Positions 33,872-47,100 of a stretch of 64,000 nucleotides of DNA are shown piece by piece. Below the pieces are notes generated by a model. That model was not told where the DNA came from. It saw only the letters and a list, made by a program, of their open reading frames with translations, and did not search any database. This DNA is from Rhabditoides inermis. Taxonomy: Eukaryota > Nematoda > Chromadorea > Rhabditida > Rhabditidae. Made by a program: the position numbers and the translations under genes. The stretch is from assembly GCA_963966185.1 (NCBI GenBank), contig CAWZYM010000238.1:377501-441500 (forward strand), read 5' to 3'. Position 1 is the stretch's first letter. Every line of letters begins with the position of its first letter.

Positions 33872-36800
33872 CTAGTCAATCTTGACAGTCGAGTAAATCT
33901 TGCGCACAAACTTGGCGGTTCCGACGTATCCAATAGTTCCACACATGAGTCCAAGACCAGCCGAGAATATTCCCATGTATCCAAAGTAGAAGACAGTCTG
34001 GAACAGACCGAACATCCTGCAAACAGAGGGATTAAAGGGTAAGGTTCAAGGTACATACTTGGTCTTGAAGAAGAAGTAGTAGACCGAGTAGAGATACACG
34101 TAGATCGATGTGGAGGCTCCCGCGCAGAACGAAGTCCAACGCCTGCAACACATACACTACCATTCACTGTACTCTTAAAGTATTTTTCACCCTTTATGTA
34201 TTCAGGTATCATTTTATTGTCACTCCACCATACCTTGTCACCTTGTCTATTCGTGTCCTCGACTGTTCCGATAACCTTGGCAATTATCATTCGCTATCCC
34301 ATCGCCTACATACCTAGTGTTGCCACGCGCGCATCTCAAGTGCCACATAGCCATTCTCTCCAGATCACTCCCCCCTCGCCCTCCACTCTCTCCTCTTTTC
34401 TCGCAAGGCCGTCACTGATCACTCCTGCGCTCCAAAATTGCCAGATTGTCAGTAGCGCGCTGTCCGTCTGTCGCTCCATTCCACCCACACAGACTCTCCT
34501 CCCTCTCTCCTCGCACCATCTTCACTCACTCGTCAACCAATCTCGGTCTAATCGCTCAAAACGAGAGCAGCGAATCAGCGACTCGTGAGGGAGCGGGTGG
34601 AGACGAAATCAAATCATCTCGCCGACACACCAAATCGACTAGTCTACCATATACCGGCCGATCTAGACATCCAGAGAACAACAGCGTCCGAACTGATCGC
34701 CTGTCATTGTCAGTTCGCCTGGTACCGTATATCTGCACCGCTCGTAAACAGCACTGATCGCTGTCACTGAGAGATAGAATAGATAGTGATCAGCAACACC
34801 GAGCTGGTTGTTAACATCAACAGTCAATGGGAGATGGGAGATGGGAGAGCGGACAACCGGTGCTCGCTTATCGAGATAGGCAGATCAGCCGACGACACAG
34901 ATAGCAATCAACCTTATTTAGACGCACTTTGTGTGATGCACTATCACGCATCAAGTCTCCACAGCCATACTTATTTCATTCCTGACCTGCACTACGAATC
35001 ATATCTCGACACCCCATCTCTAAAGAGCTCGTTAATTTCAATAGGCGAGCCGCCAGTCGCTGTTGTACATAGATATACAAAGAGATAGATAGTCGTTCCT
35101 TGGGAGGAGGGGGGGGGCTCGATGACACACTTGCATACTTCCACCTTCTTCCCGGGTGCGCCATCTTGACGTCCATCTATCTAGTCATTCACTCATTCAC
35201 TCCGCCTCTTATCGCACACACGACTCTCGCCAGCTAATAAGATTCAGTTCTACCGTATCCTGTGACGGGCCAGCCGCTACCGCCGTGCTATCACATCAAC
35301 CAATCAGATGAGAGCGGCGAGTCGGTGGAAAACACGATAGCGCGAATCAGCAAACGAGACAAGAGAGCGCGTCGGTTTGAGAGGCGGCGAGGGGTGAGAG
35401 GGGGAGATACAGGGAACAGATAACATCAGGAAAGAAGAAAGAGCGCAGAGGATCTACCGTTGTCACGAAGCAATCTCTAGAAGGGATGAAAGAGTGATGC
35501 GGAGATAATTAATCAGATAGCAGCGCGGCTAGGCTAAGCGCTGTCATCAGTACGGAAGATCTTCTGATTCACGGCAGCAGCCGTTAATTGAAGATTTTAT
35601 ATCTCCCTATAGCACTGCTCCACTGCTACTAGTTACTTCCAAGTCGATCATAACATTGAAGGGGGGGGGGCGACGGTATGAACCCGTATACACTACACAT
35701 TGCGCGAATTTTGCTTCAAAGAGACACACAAGATCACAGGAAATATAATGTCATTTTGAGAATGAGAAGTCAACTTTCCTACGGAATGCGTCAACATTTT
35801 TAAAGCAACACGAGCTTTGGAACCCTACTGATGCTGCCTCTGTGAACCTAATCGAAAGCATACAACGCTATTATACTCGGCGTGTAAGTCAGCGTGTCGG
35901 ACATAAATTTTCACCCTGAGAGCCTTTAATTTCTTTTTTCCCTCGAGAACAAGCGATTCTTAATGATAAAAATGATGCGAATCCATTGATGGGAGCAGAG
36001 GCGGCAAATACAAAGATGGCAGCAGACATGGTATAAATAAAAAATAAATGATGGTACACTTACATTCGTAAAGACAAAGTTATTCACTATTAAACAACTT
36101 TAGACTATCATGGGCTTTTCGCAATAATTCCATCTCGTACTCCATCATTCGATCACACAGGCCGTACACACACACAAACGGAACCTTCGTAATTAGGAAT
36201 TCCCTTTCCTCATGATTTAGTTTCCATCAACGATCCCTCCGTCTTCAAAACACAACTCTCTGCCTTAGATCTTATACCACCTAATTAATTTCGCCACTCA
36301 TAGAAATTTTTCGTGTTCCATGTAGTATTGTTATTATTACTTTATTTCAATGTTTGCTTATGATCTGGATTTCCTTTTATTATCGGTAATGAATCTATCT
36401 ATGCAGTTGTAGCCAAAGGCAACAAACCAGCATGTACCCACCATCTGTAGTCCTCTGCGTTGAGGAGGAAGTAGGAGCAGACAATGGTGACACAGACAGT
36501 GACGACTGCGAGGATCAGAGTGACGAGCAGCATGAAGCCATACACGTAGTAGATCTTGTACGCCCAGAACGACGTGAAAATGAAGTACCTGCAATAGAGA
36601 AAGTCATCCTATCAAATCACTGTCAGGTAAGACGGAGAGGAGGGCAAAGGAAGGAGGAGAGAGAAACGTGCATCTCGATGAAGATGGATCCGAAGGGCAG
36701 AACTCCTCCGAGCAGAGTGATGAGCCACGGCTGCACGAACCACTTCTTGTCAGGGATAGGGCGGGGCACCGCGTTCACACTAAACATCATTTCATTAAAA

Positions 36801-39665
36801 CATATATATGTGAAGTGAACGCTCGCACTGATTAGGTTTATAATATCATGAAATGAATCGCTGAAAACTATACCCACCGGCAAGGATAGTCTCCGCTGCC
36901 ACTCATATTTCTTCCAAGGACGGTTCCAACCAAAGTGAGGGGAAGGATCACAAACAGACAGATCGCAGTCACTGCCAGCTGAAATACAAACGACTACATT
37001 CCCATATTCGAATCTTTTCAAATATTAAGTGCTCAATATTAAGTCCAGCAATGCACTTTTTTACTTAAATTTTGATAACGTACCATGATGGTGAATGGAA
37101 TGGCCTTCGTGGCGTGGTAGTAGATGGCAATGAAGTTGATGAGGAAAGCAACTCCGCACACCATAGAAGGGAGAAGGAACGCACCGAACAACATCTGACG
37201 GATCCATTGACGACCTAAATATGTACGACATTCGCACGCATATACATTTTACATACTATTTAAGATTCACTAAGTAACTACACAAGATATTTACAAGAGA
37301 ACATCGATGAATATGAAAAAGTAAGCATAGTGCACGTTCGGTTTCGGTCCCTACCACCATACCGAACGTGCGTACCTACCGGCCGGGACCATCATCAGTG
37401 ATGAACCGGAAGGTAAATGTACATAGAATTATAACAAGAGAGAAAAAATAGGGGGGGAGGGTTTCTAGATAGTTATGGGTAGTCTATGACGCGTATGATA
37501 GGTGGGCCCGTGCAGATGGAGTAACCTCGTTGGACAGTGGAGTGTGACACGACTGGTATGAGAGTGGCGATTGCGTGTTCAACTCACCTCCGAAGCGCGC
37601 ATACATGCTGCCTCCTGCGAATCCATTGATGGGAGCAGAGGCGGCAAATACAAAGATGGCAGCAGACAGCAGAGAACCACGCCTGCACAAGAACATACCA
37701 GATTAGTCAAACATAAGCATACATGATACATCAACGAACAACAACAACACTAACTCAGTGTAAAATTCTCCGACAATGGCGAGGACAATAGTGATAAGCG
37801 CCACAGCAAACACGTGGTAGCCAGCGCCTGAAATAAGGGAAGATGAAAGAGGCTACGGGATACGAGACAACGACCGTCAGAACAAACAACATTAACAAGG
37901 TCGCAAGAACAGTGAAAAAATTAAATAATAATACATACCAATAAGGGATGCGAAGAGCATAGGCATGGGAGGAGGGCGGAAGACATCTCCATGCACCTGC
38001 TTCCATCCATACTCGTCTCCCAGGTCGCCTTCCTAAAATCGCATACATATACATCAATACATTTCAATTCATTCCCCAGAGCAGGATTATGTGCGGATGT
38101 GCGCTAACAGATCAAATCACCCAATATGATATATAATATATCGTTGTATGTTAGAATCAACCAAATAACATACACCTTCATAATGAAGGCTGACAATCAA
38201 GTATCGTCTTCCCACCACTAACCTCGTCAGCCTACCTGTCTTTTCCCAGCGTTAGCCTATGCTTCTAGTATCTACTGTATGCTTAATATCAATATGATTG
38301 TGTTGTCATATTCAGGTATAACGATTCCGGATAAACGATTGATTGATTGACGATCAAAACAACATACACCTTCATAAAGATAAAGATTGCATGCAACGAC
38401 AAATAGCACCAATGATATGATACAATGATACCAAAAAGAAGCATGAAAGAAAAATAAACTGTTACCAGATCGTTGAGGTCGTCGTCCTTCTGGTAGCGGG
38501 CATAGTCCTTGCGAAGAGTGCGCACCAGGATCATCCACACCAGGCCAACAAGGAACACTACCATCATGAAGCTGTTGAAGATAGAGAACCAGTGAATCTA
38601 AACAGTAATTTAAACTAAATATAACACTATACATAATTCAGATAAATATTTTGCCTGCAACTTACCCTGTGTTGGAAGAATGAAGGGTCAAGATACTTGT
38701 CAAAACGATCGGCAAACTGCACGAACGAACCCGACCACGAGATCTGTGAACATTCAAATCATTCATATCACATATATTACAAATGCCACAATATATTGGA
38801 TCAATACTTACCTCATAGCTGAACTCGAGCTCGACTCCAGGGCGGATCTCAGTATGGCCGGCAGAGGTGAGGTTCACGTCTACGACCTCAATAATGAAAA
38901 TAAGAATCAAATTCGTGATTACGTAATATATAATATATTACATATACTACAGCATAAAAACCCCACCTGCTTCTCATTATATCCAATGTCGAGCTTCTTG
39001 TGTGTGTACAGCTTGTACGTGTTCGGAGTGCTCGTCGTGTCCACCTCACCGATCATTCCTATTCAACAAGTATACATAAATGGGCATCATAGTATAACCA
39101 TGAACTCACCCCAGATGGGCATGTCGTCGAGGTACATCTGATAGCTGTAGCTGTTCTGGATGGCGTACACGAATGTCTTGTACTCACTCTCAGACAGACG
39201 CTTCTTGCAATACACAGTCTTCGGCGAGTTGGCTAGAATAAATGGTGAGAACAAAACATGAACAAATAAAACACGGTTGAAAAGGAGTGGTGCAGTGGTG
39301 AAATAAATGCACGACTCACTTCTGAATTTGATGTCGTATCCGGAGAAGTCGAGTTCAACTCCGAGCAGCTGCTCTCCCATCGTCTCGTGGTAGTGTCCGA
39401 TCGTCTCCTTCGAACCGCGGCAGAACGGTAGCGAGTAGTACGTGTACGTCTCCTGTCGGTTCGAGTACGGACCAACCTGCAAAACAACGTCTAACATCTA
39501 ACATTACTTTCTTCATTGTTAATTAATACTTCTTACAAAAACATAATCACAAAATCTCACCGTGTTCATCCATAATACCACCTCTTCTCCTACTTCGTAC
39601 TTGTGGTCGTGTTCATCAGCATGTGCTGCCGCCAACACGGCCAGCACCCACAAAGCCAACCTCAT
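33872..39665 (-). CDS. TM9SF3-like nonaspanin (transmembrane 9 superfamily)
   Basis: Sixteen exons read from ATG 39665 to the stop at 33872. The N-terminal signal peptide [20 protein letters not shown] is followed by a luminal domain with [20 protein letters not shown] and [12 protein letters not shown]. Nine hydrophobic segments follow, including [20 protein letters not shown], the cytosolic [20 protein letters not shown] and [13 protein letters not shown], then the C-terminal [12 protein letters not shown]. These are hallmarks of TM9SF3, a Golgi/endosomal membrane protein family involved in membrane protein sorting. Length is about 585 residues, normal for the family. The intron between the last TM exons (34146-36440) is unusually long and holds a copied piece of exon 10. 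Another intron carries a retroposed repeat at 38184-38360. Confidence 0.92.
35976..36028. repeat. 53-bp copy of a TM9SF3 exon inside its own intron
   Basis: Identical to 37616-37668, the exon encoding the [16 protein letters not shown] stretch, in the same orientation. It lies in the 2.3-kb intron 34146-36440 without splice sites of its own. It looks like templated filler inserted during break repair. Confidence 0.85.
38184..38360 (+). mobile_element. Short retroposed element (RTE-like tail) in TM9SF3 intron
   Basis: About 177 bp flanked by a perfect 17-bp target-site duplication (AACATACACCTTCATAA at 38167-38183 and 38361-38377). It ends in a GATT/ATTG repeat. The body matches the 3' part of the longer copy at 50613-51006. 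Long target duplication, 5' truncation and a short-repeat tail are typical of RTE-clade LINEs or SINEs mobilised by them. Confidence 0.75.
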
Positions 39666-40222
39666 TCTGCAATCAATCCATACCTTCATTATCTACACGC
39701 GATAAAAAAAACGATCGGCGACACGTCACGACCTACATTTGAAATCAAAATTCATGAAAACAGACCTGGAGTGTGGCGTTTTCCCCGCGGTTTATCGATT
39801 CGCTACACGTGTGGCGAACTGAAACACACTTACAGTCAAGAAAAAGAGGTAAAACTACTTATATGATAAAGAAACAACACGATTTCAAAGAACTTTCCAC
39901 AGTTTACAAAATGTATTCATTGCCAACGTCATACGTGGTGGCGAGAACGAGAGAGTGTGAGAAACAGTGAGAGAGCGTGCAGAAGAAGAGCAGCAGACGA
40001 ATAACGAAGACTGCATGAATGCGTTCAAATTATGTATACTGTAACTGTGGGCGCTCTTGGTCCTTTGCCAAAAGGGTTCTAAAATTTTTGATATTTTCGA
40101 CATTTTATAGTTTTATTCGATGATGATGTCGTCTGATCGACATCGAAATCGAATCAAAACACAGGTGGGAGCGTTATAGAAACGTTGCACTCTGTGTATG
40201 CAGTGTAATGGGTGTGCTTCAG
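39666..40222. promoter_or_regulatory. Divergent promoter region, TM9SF3-like and zinc-finger genes
   Basis: About 550 bp between two divergent starts. No specific element is recognised beyond the acceptor GTGCTTCAG immediately before ATG 40223, a possible trans-splice site. Confidence 0.4.
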
Positions 40223-43089
40223 ATGGATGGCGCTGACTGTGGTGAGGTGTTCGACACTTGTTCGCAACTTTCTGATCATCAACTGATAAACTACTCTACA
40301 ACGAATGACCGAACTCGGTATCAGAATGAGCCACTAGGTATGAGTAGGTTTAGCAGGTGATTTTAGAATTATAGATTATTGTCCCCACTAAATCTCGCTT
40401 CTCGATCGAGGCGAGCTGAGATTGAGATTAAATTAGATAATTTTCTCCGGATTTTTTAAAGTCAGCATATTATGCCCAGATGGATCATGTTCTTCTTCGG
40501 ACGTGCAATCATGTTCCTCCCATGATCCGGCTCAAACGGATCAGAAGAAAGAATTGCATCAAAAGGCGCAGGTTCAAACAGGTGATATCCTCATTATTCT
40601 TATATTGGGGTGAACTTAATTTCATTCAAGAATCTTGCTTCACTGTTCTTGACAATAACACACTAGTTGAAAAATGTTTGTATTCAGTTCTGCCTCACAC
40701 GTCTCCTTCTGGCTTTCTGTACGCGCGCCGCCCCGGCCGACCCCGATCTAGTATGCCTACTCCTGCCCGACTTCCATATCAACCCAAGGTATGTTGTCTA
40801 TATGACTCAGTTTCTTGTACACGATCAAGACATTTTCAAAGACGTGGCGTGTTGTTCAGCCACGTATCACGGCGATCCGGTGTCGGTGCGGGATGATGGT
40901 GCCGGCATGGCAGTACCATGTGCACAAAGCAGGAGTCGGTTGTACCGCTCATGGAAGGAAGGATAGGGTGGACGGACTCCCTGCTGTCATCCATCATGTT
41001 GATGCGAATGTGCAACAGGTTCAGGGGGTCACTGTGAATGATTCCTTCAAGGGCAAAGGTAAGGCGTACGCTATTATTCTAAATATTATCAAACTATTAC
41101 AGATACTTCTGTCTCGTCCGCTGACACAGCCATGGCGAAAGAAGTCGAGTTGAGAGGTACAGTTAAAAAAATTGTGTGTATCACATCACGTGGGTGCAGG
41201 TTCTCGCTCTGTGGTATTTATACCATCTCGCTACAAGAATCCTCGGTATCAGCAGCAGGAACTGCAGAAGCTGTATGCACCATCGCCAGCGGAAGAGGTG
41301 GGATTCACCTTCGTTTTTTATTCTCGTGTTACTTCAGGTGAACCTCTTGAAAGACTCGAAAGAACCGCATTTGGTGCGTAAGGAGAACGAAAGGAAGGCT
41401 AGTTTCGCTTATTGCTTTTCCGTTTCTATTTCATCAGTACTTTTTAAGGGTCGCATGTCGCGTGATGACTTATTCCCTGTGAAGCCAGTGATACGAGAAA
41501 AGGAGAAGGACGACAAATTCATTCGGATGTGGTGTCGCTGTGGCAAACAGCTCTCTATGTGGCAATACTTTGAACATTTTCGAAAAAAATTTGCGTGCGC
41601 TGCTGTGAGTATCTCTTTTAAGTAAGATATTGCAATTTGGTATTGGTTGAGAAAGGAGCGCGGACAGCGGAGGTTGCGGAGACAGCGGAAGTTGCTGAGA
41701 CAGCGAAGGTTGCTGAGACGCGGGATGTGTCCGATGTACCCGAGCCTGAGAGGGATAGGGGACTGCGACAGGTACTGAAACAGATGTACGACGAGGAGGA
41801 GATCGATAAGGTTGTGGATACGCTGATAAGAGGAGGAGAAGGGGACGAGGAGGAGGTGCAGTCACCGAGTACGATCGGAAGGAAGAAGGTGGGTGAGAGA
41901 GGAACAGGAGACAAGTATTATAAATGTGATAATGTTCTCAGATTGCGTGCAAATGCGGAGAGCTTCTGTCTCGATGGAAGTACTTTGAACACTACCATGG
42001 CGGATTCGCTTGTGCCAAGGCAAAGGTGCGAAATAATGACTCGTTCGCTCAGTTGTTTCATTGTTCATATTTTCTCTATGCCAAGTAATTTTTCAGAAGC
42101 CTGTTGTTGTGGAGGTGGAAAAGAAGAAGGACACGTCCATGGTTTCCGAATGGAAGCGTGTTCGGCAGAAGAACGCAGTGGCCAGCTGGCTGGCAGACTC
42201 CCGCGCCAAGCTCAAGACAATGGAGGACATGGGTGAACAGGAACATCGGGAAGAGGCACCCGCGGAGAAGGAGCAGGAGCAGGGCGATAAGGAGATGTGA
42301 GTGAATGAAGCCCTCTCGCTCTCACTCTCACTCTCTCAGTGAGCTGCTGGATGGAAAGGGCGACTCGATGGGTGTGTTGGTCGTTCCCCGAGACAGGCTA
42401 GCCGAGATTGCACCGGGCAAGGTTTGTAGTGTCGAGTGTCGTTATGTAATTGTACTGTTCATTTCCCACTTCCCAGATTCCGACGTGCGCTGTGTTGACG
42501 AAGAAGATTCTGAAGCGTGAGCCGGGTGAGGCTGTCATCATAGGAGCCAAGGAGAAGGAAGACGAAGAAGAGGAGGCGATTGAGAAGGAGATGTGGGTTT
42601 CTCGCACAATGGCTTCACCGCTTCACGTGTGTGTGCTTGCAGTGAGCTGCTGGACTGTCGGGGCGAGTCACTGGGTGTGATGGTGCTGCCCACTGACAAG
42701 CTCGACAGCATCATGGCTGCAAAGGTACATCGCGTCGTATCGTTCAGTCGTTCAATCAGCCATATTCAGAGCGTCCCGAAGAGTGTGGTTGTGGCATCTG
42801 CGAGTGTGGCGGATGCTAGTGGCCATGAAAGGAAGCTGGATGAGAAGTATCGGCCGCTACCTCTCAATCTTTCCGTACTGGAACAGAGGGAGAGAGAGCG
42901 TGCGAGGCTGGAGAGGCTCGTATTCGCTCAGCACTGGCATCACATGTCAGTTATTCGTTTATATGATGAAACCATTCTTCATGTTTGAGAGTGGATTCGG
43001 TTGCGTGTGGAGCGGGCGACGACGTGGGAGAGTATTGGAGATGGCAGATGGAGAGGGACGAGTGGGCGGCTGTGCAGAGCATGTGAGGC

Positions 43090-43169
<80 letters not shown>

Positions 43170-44120
43170 TGATTTCCTCCTTGGCTGCAGAGTTCTCTCG
43201 GAGGAGCCTGTCCTTTCCGAGTGCAGGGCTACCGAGGAGGAGGAGCAGTCTCGCATTCGCGAGGTCTGCACTGCACTCCACAGCATGGAGAAAAAGTGAG
43301 TCTTGACAATGCCGCGGGTTGAACGAGAACTTTCTCACAAGAAGTACTTTTTACGCTGACGCTTTTTGTTGCATATATAATAAGTGATTCATTATTGTAG
43401 GGACACTCTAATGGTAATTGGTCGATGGAGGGCGCGGTTGGGAAAAGAGGCGGCGGGAGGCGGAGAGGCTCTCGGAAGCGGCATCACTCGACTCGACGGG
43501 GACGAGCTGGGCAGGGTGAAGAGGGCGGAGATGAAGGAGAAACAGACTGCCATGGTGAGAGCAGCACTCACTGAGAGCGAAGGCGACCGCCATGACTGTT
43601 TGCAGCGAGAGTGCACTGGCTGTGGCCACACGCTCACTCCCGCTACCTACAGGACACACCAGAAGGCTAACTGCCGACCCGAATGCACTTTCTACGAGAA
43701 TGCTGAGAACAGAAGGATTTGTGGGTCGAGTTTCATTATATTCTGTTAAGGAGTCTGTACATACTGGGATACATTCAACAATGCATTACAACGATTTTCA
43801 GGCAAGGCAGGTGGCGTACCGACGGAGACGCGACGATGTTATGTGGAAGGGTGTGAGGCGCAGATATATGCACACGAGGAGTTCGTGGCTCACGCGAGAG
43901 ACAGACACGCACTCGACTGCCGGGTGGAGACGACCGAGATCAAGGAGCAGCATCTACAGGTGAGGGACAGGGGAGGCCTGGCGACCTGGTGTGACTGGCA
44001 TTTCAGATGTTCCGCGAGACGATTGAAGGAATCGGCGGGTGTTTCTCCCTCCGACAGTCGTGCAAGATTGGAGAGACCGAGATCAGGTGAGAAGATGGGG
44101 ATAAGGAGGGAGGGAGAGAG

Positions 44121-44163
<43 letters not shown>

Positions 44164-47100
44164 AGTGTTTAGGGTGTACATGTGCAACCGTGTCAAGTGC
44201 CAGTCGGAGCTGAGTCGGCCGCGTCATGTCAACAGGTCAGATATTTCTATATAATGTTATGAATTAATGAAAACAGCAATTTCTATATAATGTTACGAAT
44301 TAATGAAAACAACTGTGCGGATGATTTTTTGACATTTTGAGACAGCACGAGCGGAAGACGCTGAAGATCTACGACCGATGTACGGCATATGTGCATGAGA
44401 CACACAGAGATGGAGTGTGAGTGAGAGAGGGAGAGGAAAACAACGGGAAACGGGAGTAAGAGCACAGAGCATGCTTGCAGGGTGTCTATCAAGTACTGCT
44501 CCACGCACTCTCACCCCGCCGACCCGTCCGCGATGCGACTGCCACGAGAGGCGAGACAGATGATAGTGGAGATGCATGCTGAGGGAGTGCACCAATACAA
44601 CCACATTGTTGACGCTATCAAGGGTGAGTATGGGGAAACAGAAACAGGAAGAATGGGGGAGTGTGATAAGTGTATGAGTGATGGAGAGTGATGTTTTCAG
44701 CCCGTGCCGCCTCCCACTCAGTACCTGATCTCAACTCACAGAGGATGCAGCTCGTTACTGTTTCAGAAGTCACCAGGCAAACTATTTTCAGTGAAAATTC
44801 GACAAGATAGACAAGATTATGATATGTTCTGATATTTGATCTATCATGTTTTCATTTCAGCCACATGAGCTATCTGCGGCGCATTGTGTCGAGTGAGGAT
44901 TCACTGGAGAGACAGAACAAGCTGGTTCGGATATTGAATGGGGAGGAAGTGGAGGAAGATGTGATGGAGGAAGACACGCAAGAGAAGGGGGACGGAGAAG
45001 GAGAGGCGAAGGAGGAGAAGAAGAGGAAAGCTAGGAGCATCGTCAACAGCCGCGTCCACAAGAAGAAGTTCGTCTCGAGTACGGTGAGTGGGGCAGGATT
45101 TCGTGTAGGGTGTAGGACACGCGTCTTTGCAGATGTGGTGCAGTGGCTGTTGCCGTGTTCTGACATCAGGAGTGTGGTACGTACACAAGACTGCCGGCTG
45201 CAGCCAGGTTTCCCCATTCCATGAAAGGGGCACCAAGAAGAATGGTGCGAACTGATACCGACAGATGTATCTGATCTCACGGGTGTGTTTGAGGTATGCT
45301 GTGTCCGGAGGAAGGGTGTGATTCGAAGATGTGCACGCACCCGGCACTCATCGAGCATCTGCGGGAGAGACACGGGGCAGACATGCGAGTCGAGCAGGTC
45401 ACTCTCAACAAGCACGCACTGCCGGTGAGGGACGGAGAGACAATGCACACAGCGCAAACAACCATCTCCCCAAGTCTTATACTAATATTAACATATGCAG
45501 GCATTCTACGAGGAACTGGCAGCCCACGGCGGAGCCAACTTCAACCTCGGCTCCGTGGACGGAAAGAAGAAGAGGTATGGAAAGGAGGAGGAGAAGAGAG
45601 TGAAGAAAGTAATTGCAGGTACTTCAAGTGCAGATACGTGTTCTTCAGCTCCAAACGGAACTCTGGTGAGTTGCCTGCTTGACTCGTTAGGATGTGTTTC
45701 GAAATATTGATATTATCAGAGCCGTCGAAGCGTCGCCACCGTCTGATGCGGCAGAAAATGTGCACGGCTTTCGTCAATGAACAGTACACGGAAGGCAGTG
45801 ACGAGTGAGTAGAGGAGGGATGGGGAGGGGGGAGAATGCATGTATGTATTGCAGAGTGCAGCTGACGTACTGCTCGTCTCACTCGCACTCTGTGCTCCCC
45901 TCCCTCCTCCGACTTCCACTCTCAGCCAGACAGCTCATTGACGCCAATCCGAGGATGCCAGATGAGGAGGTGGTCGAATTGATTCATAGTGAGTGTGACC
46001 TGGCTTGCTGTTTGATGAGGTTGAGGATGATACAATTGCAGCTCATGCCCGGTCGATGGATCCTCCGAATGCTAACTCTGAGCGGATGATGATGGTGGAG
46101 GTTAAAGAAGTGGCACAGTGAGTGAAGGGGGAAGGTATGTGATAGAGACTGTCTTTCAGCTACCGCAAGAACCCCAATTCCCGTCGTACTCGCTGGACTC
46201 CCGGGAAAAGAGAGAAGGGCGGCAAGGACAAAAGGGGACGGAAAAGGGAGATGCAGGGAGAGGAGGAGGAGGAGATGACGGAGGGGGAAGTGGAGGAGGA
46301 GGAGGAGGAGGAGGAGGAGGAGGAGGAGCAGTACGACGACTGCCCGCAACTAGAGATGGAGGGAGGAGGAGAGGCTGGAGGAGAAGATAGTGGAGAAGAG
46401 CAGATGGAGGTGAGTTTCTGGAGTTGTTCTCTTGTTCATCAGATGTGTGTTTTGTAGATGGTGGATGCGAGCTGCGGCGATTTTGACACGGAATATTACG
46501 ATATGGAGACGATCTCGAAGAAGACACCGTCAAATGTGGCGATTGAAGCAGCAGAGCACGTGGCCGTTGATGACTGTGTGACAACTGGTGAAGGAGAGGA
46601 GGAGGAGGAGGAGGCGCCCCCTCAGCTGCAGCCTCACTTGCACCTCCAGCAACGGCTGAGCACTGTCGGACTACGCGCAGAGCTGCAGCAGGGAGTACAA
46701 CACCTGCAACATATCGTGAGTGCTGCGTGTGAGTTGAGTAGAGAGGAACGATGTGGTTTTGCAGATGTCTGGCGGAGCGGCTCTGGATCGTCTACTGACA
46801 GAGAGGCCGGGTGAGGTGCGAGATCTGCTGGCTCGCTTGGGAGATGTGCTGCCTCCGCCATCCGCTCCTCTGCCACCACTGATGAGTGTAGGAGTGGAGG
46901 GGACATCCAGGGGAGTGGCTGTGAAGAAAGAAAAGCAGTCGCCCAGGAAGCTTGACAAGACGCTTTCCGTGCAACTTAAGAATGGCAGTCCGCGGGCGAA
47001 GAAGATGAAGCGAATGAACGGTGGGATTAATCGTCTGATACTATCGACACTACAACTGTGTTTCAGTGTCTTCGAATATGGAGAATCCGGCAGACATATG

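Noticed and set aside
40667..40966. Alternative frame through the first exons of the zinc-finger gene
   Set aside because: The chosen frame keeps an AT-hook and joins in phase to finger F1 through a normal TTCAG acceptor; the alternative gives neither.
46251..46350. Minus-strand Pro/Leu-rich frames opposite the acidic runs
   Set aside because: They are the antisense of the GAG-rich Glu codons in the zinc-finger gene.
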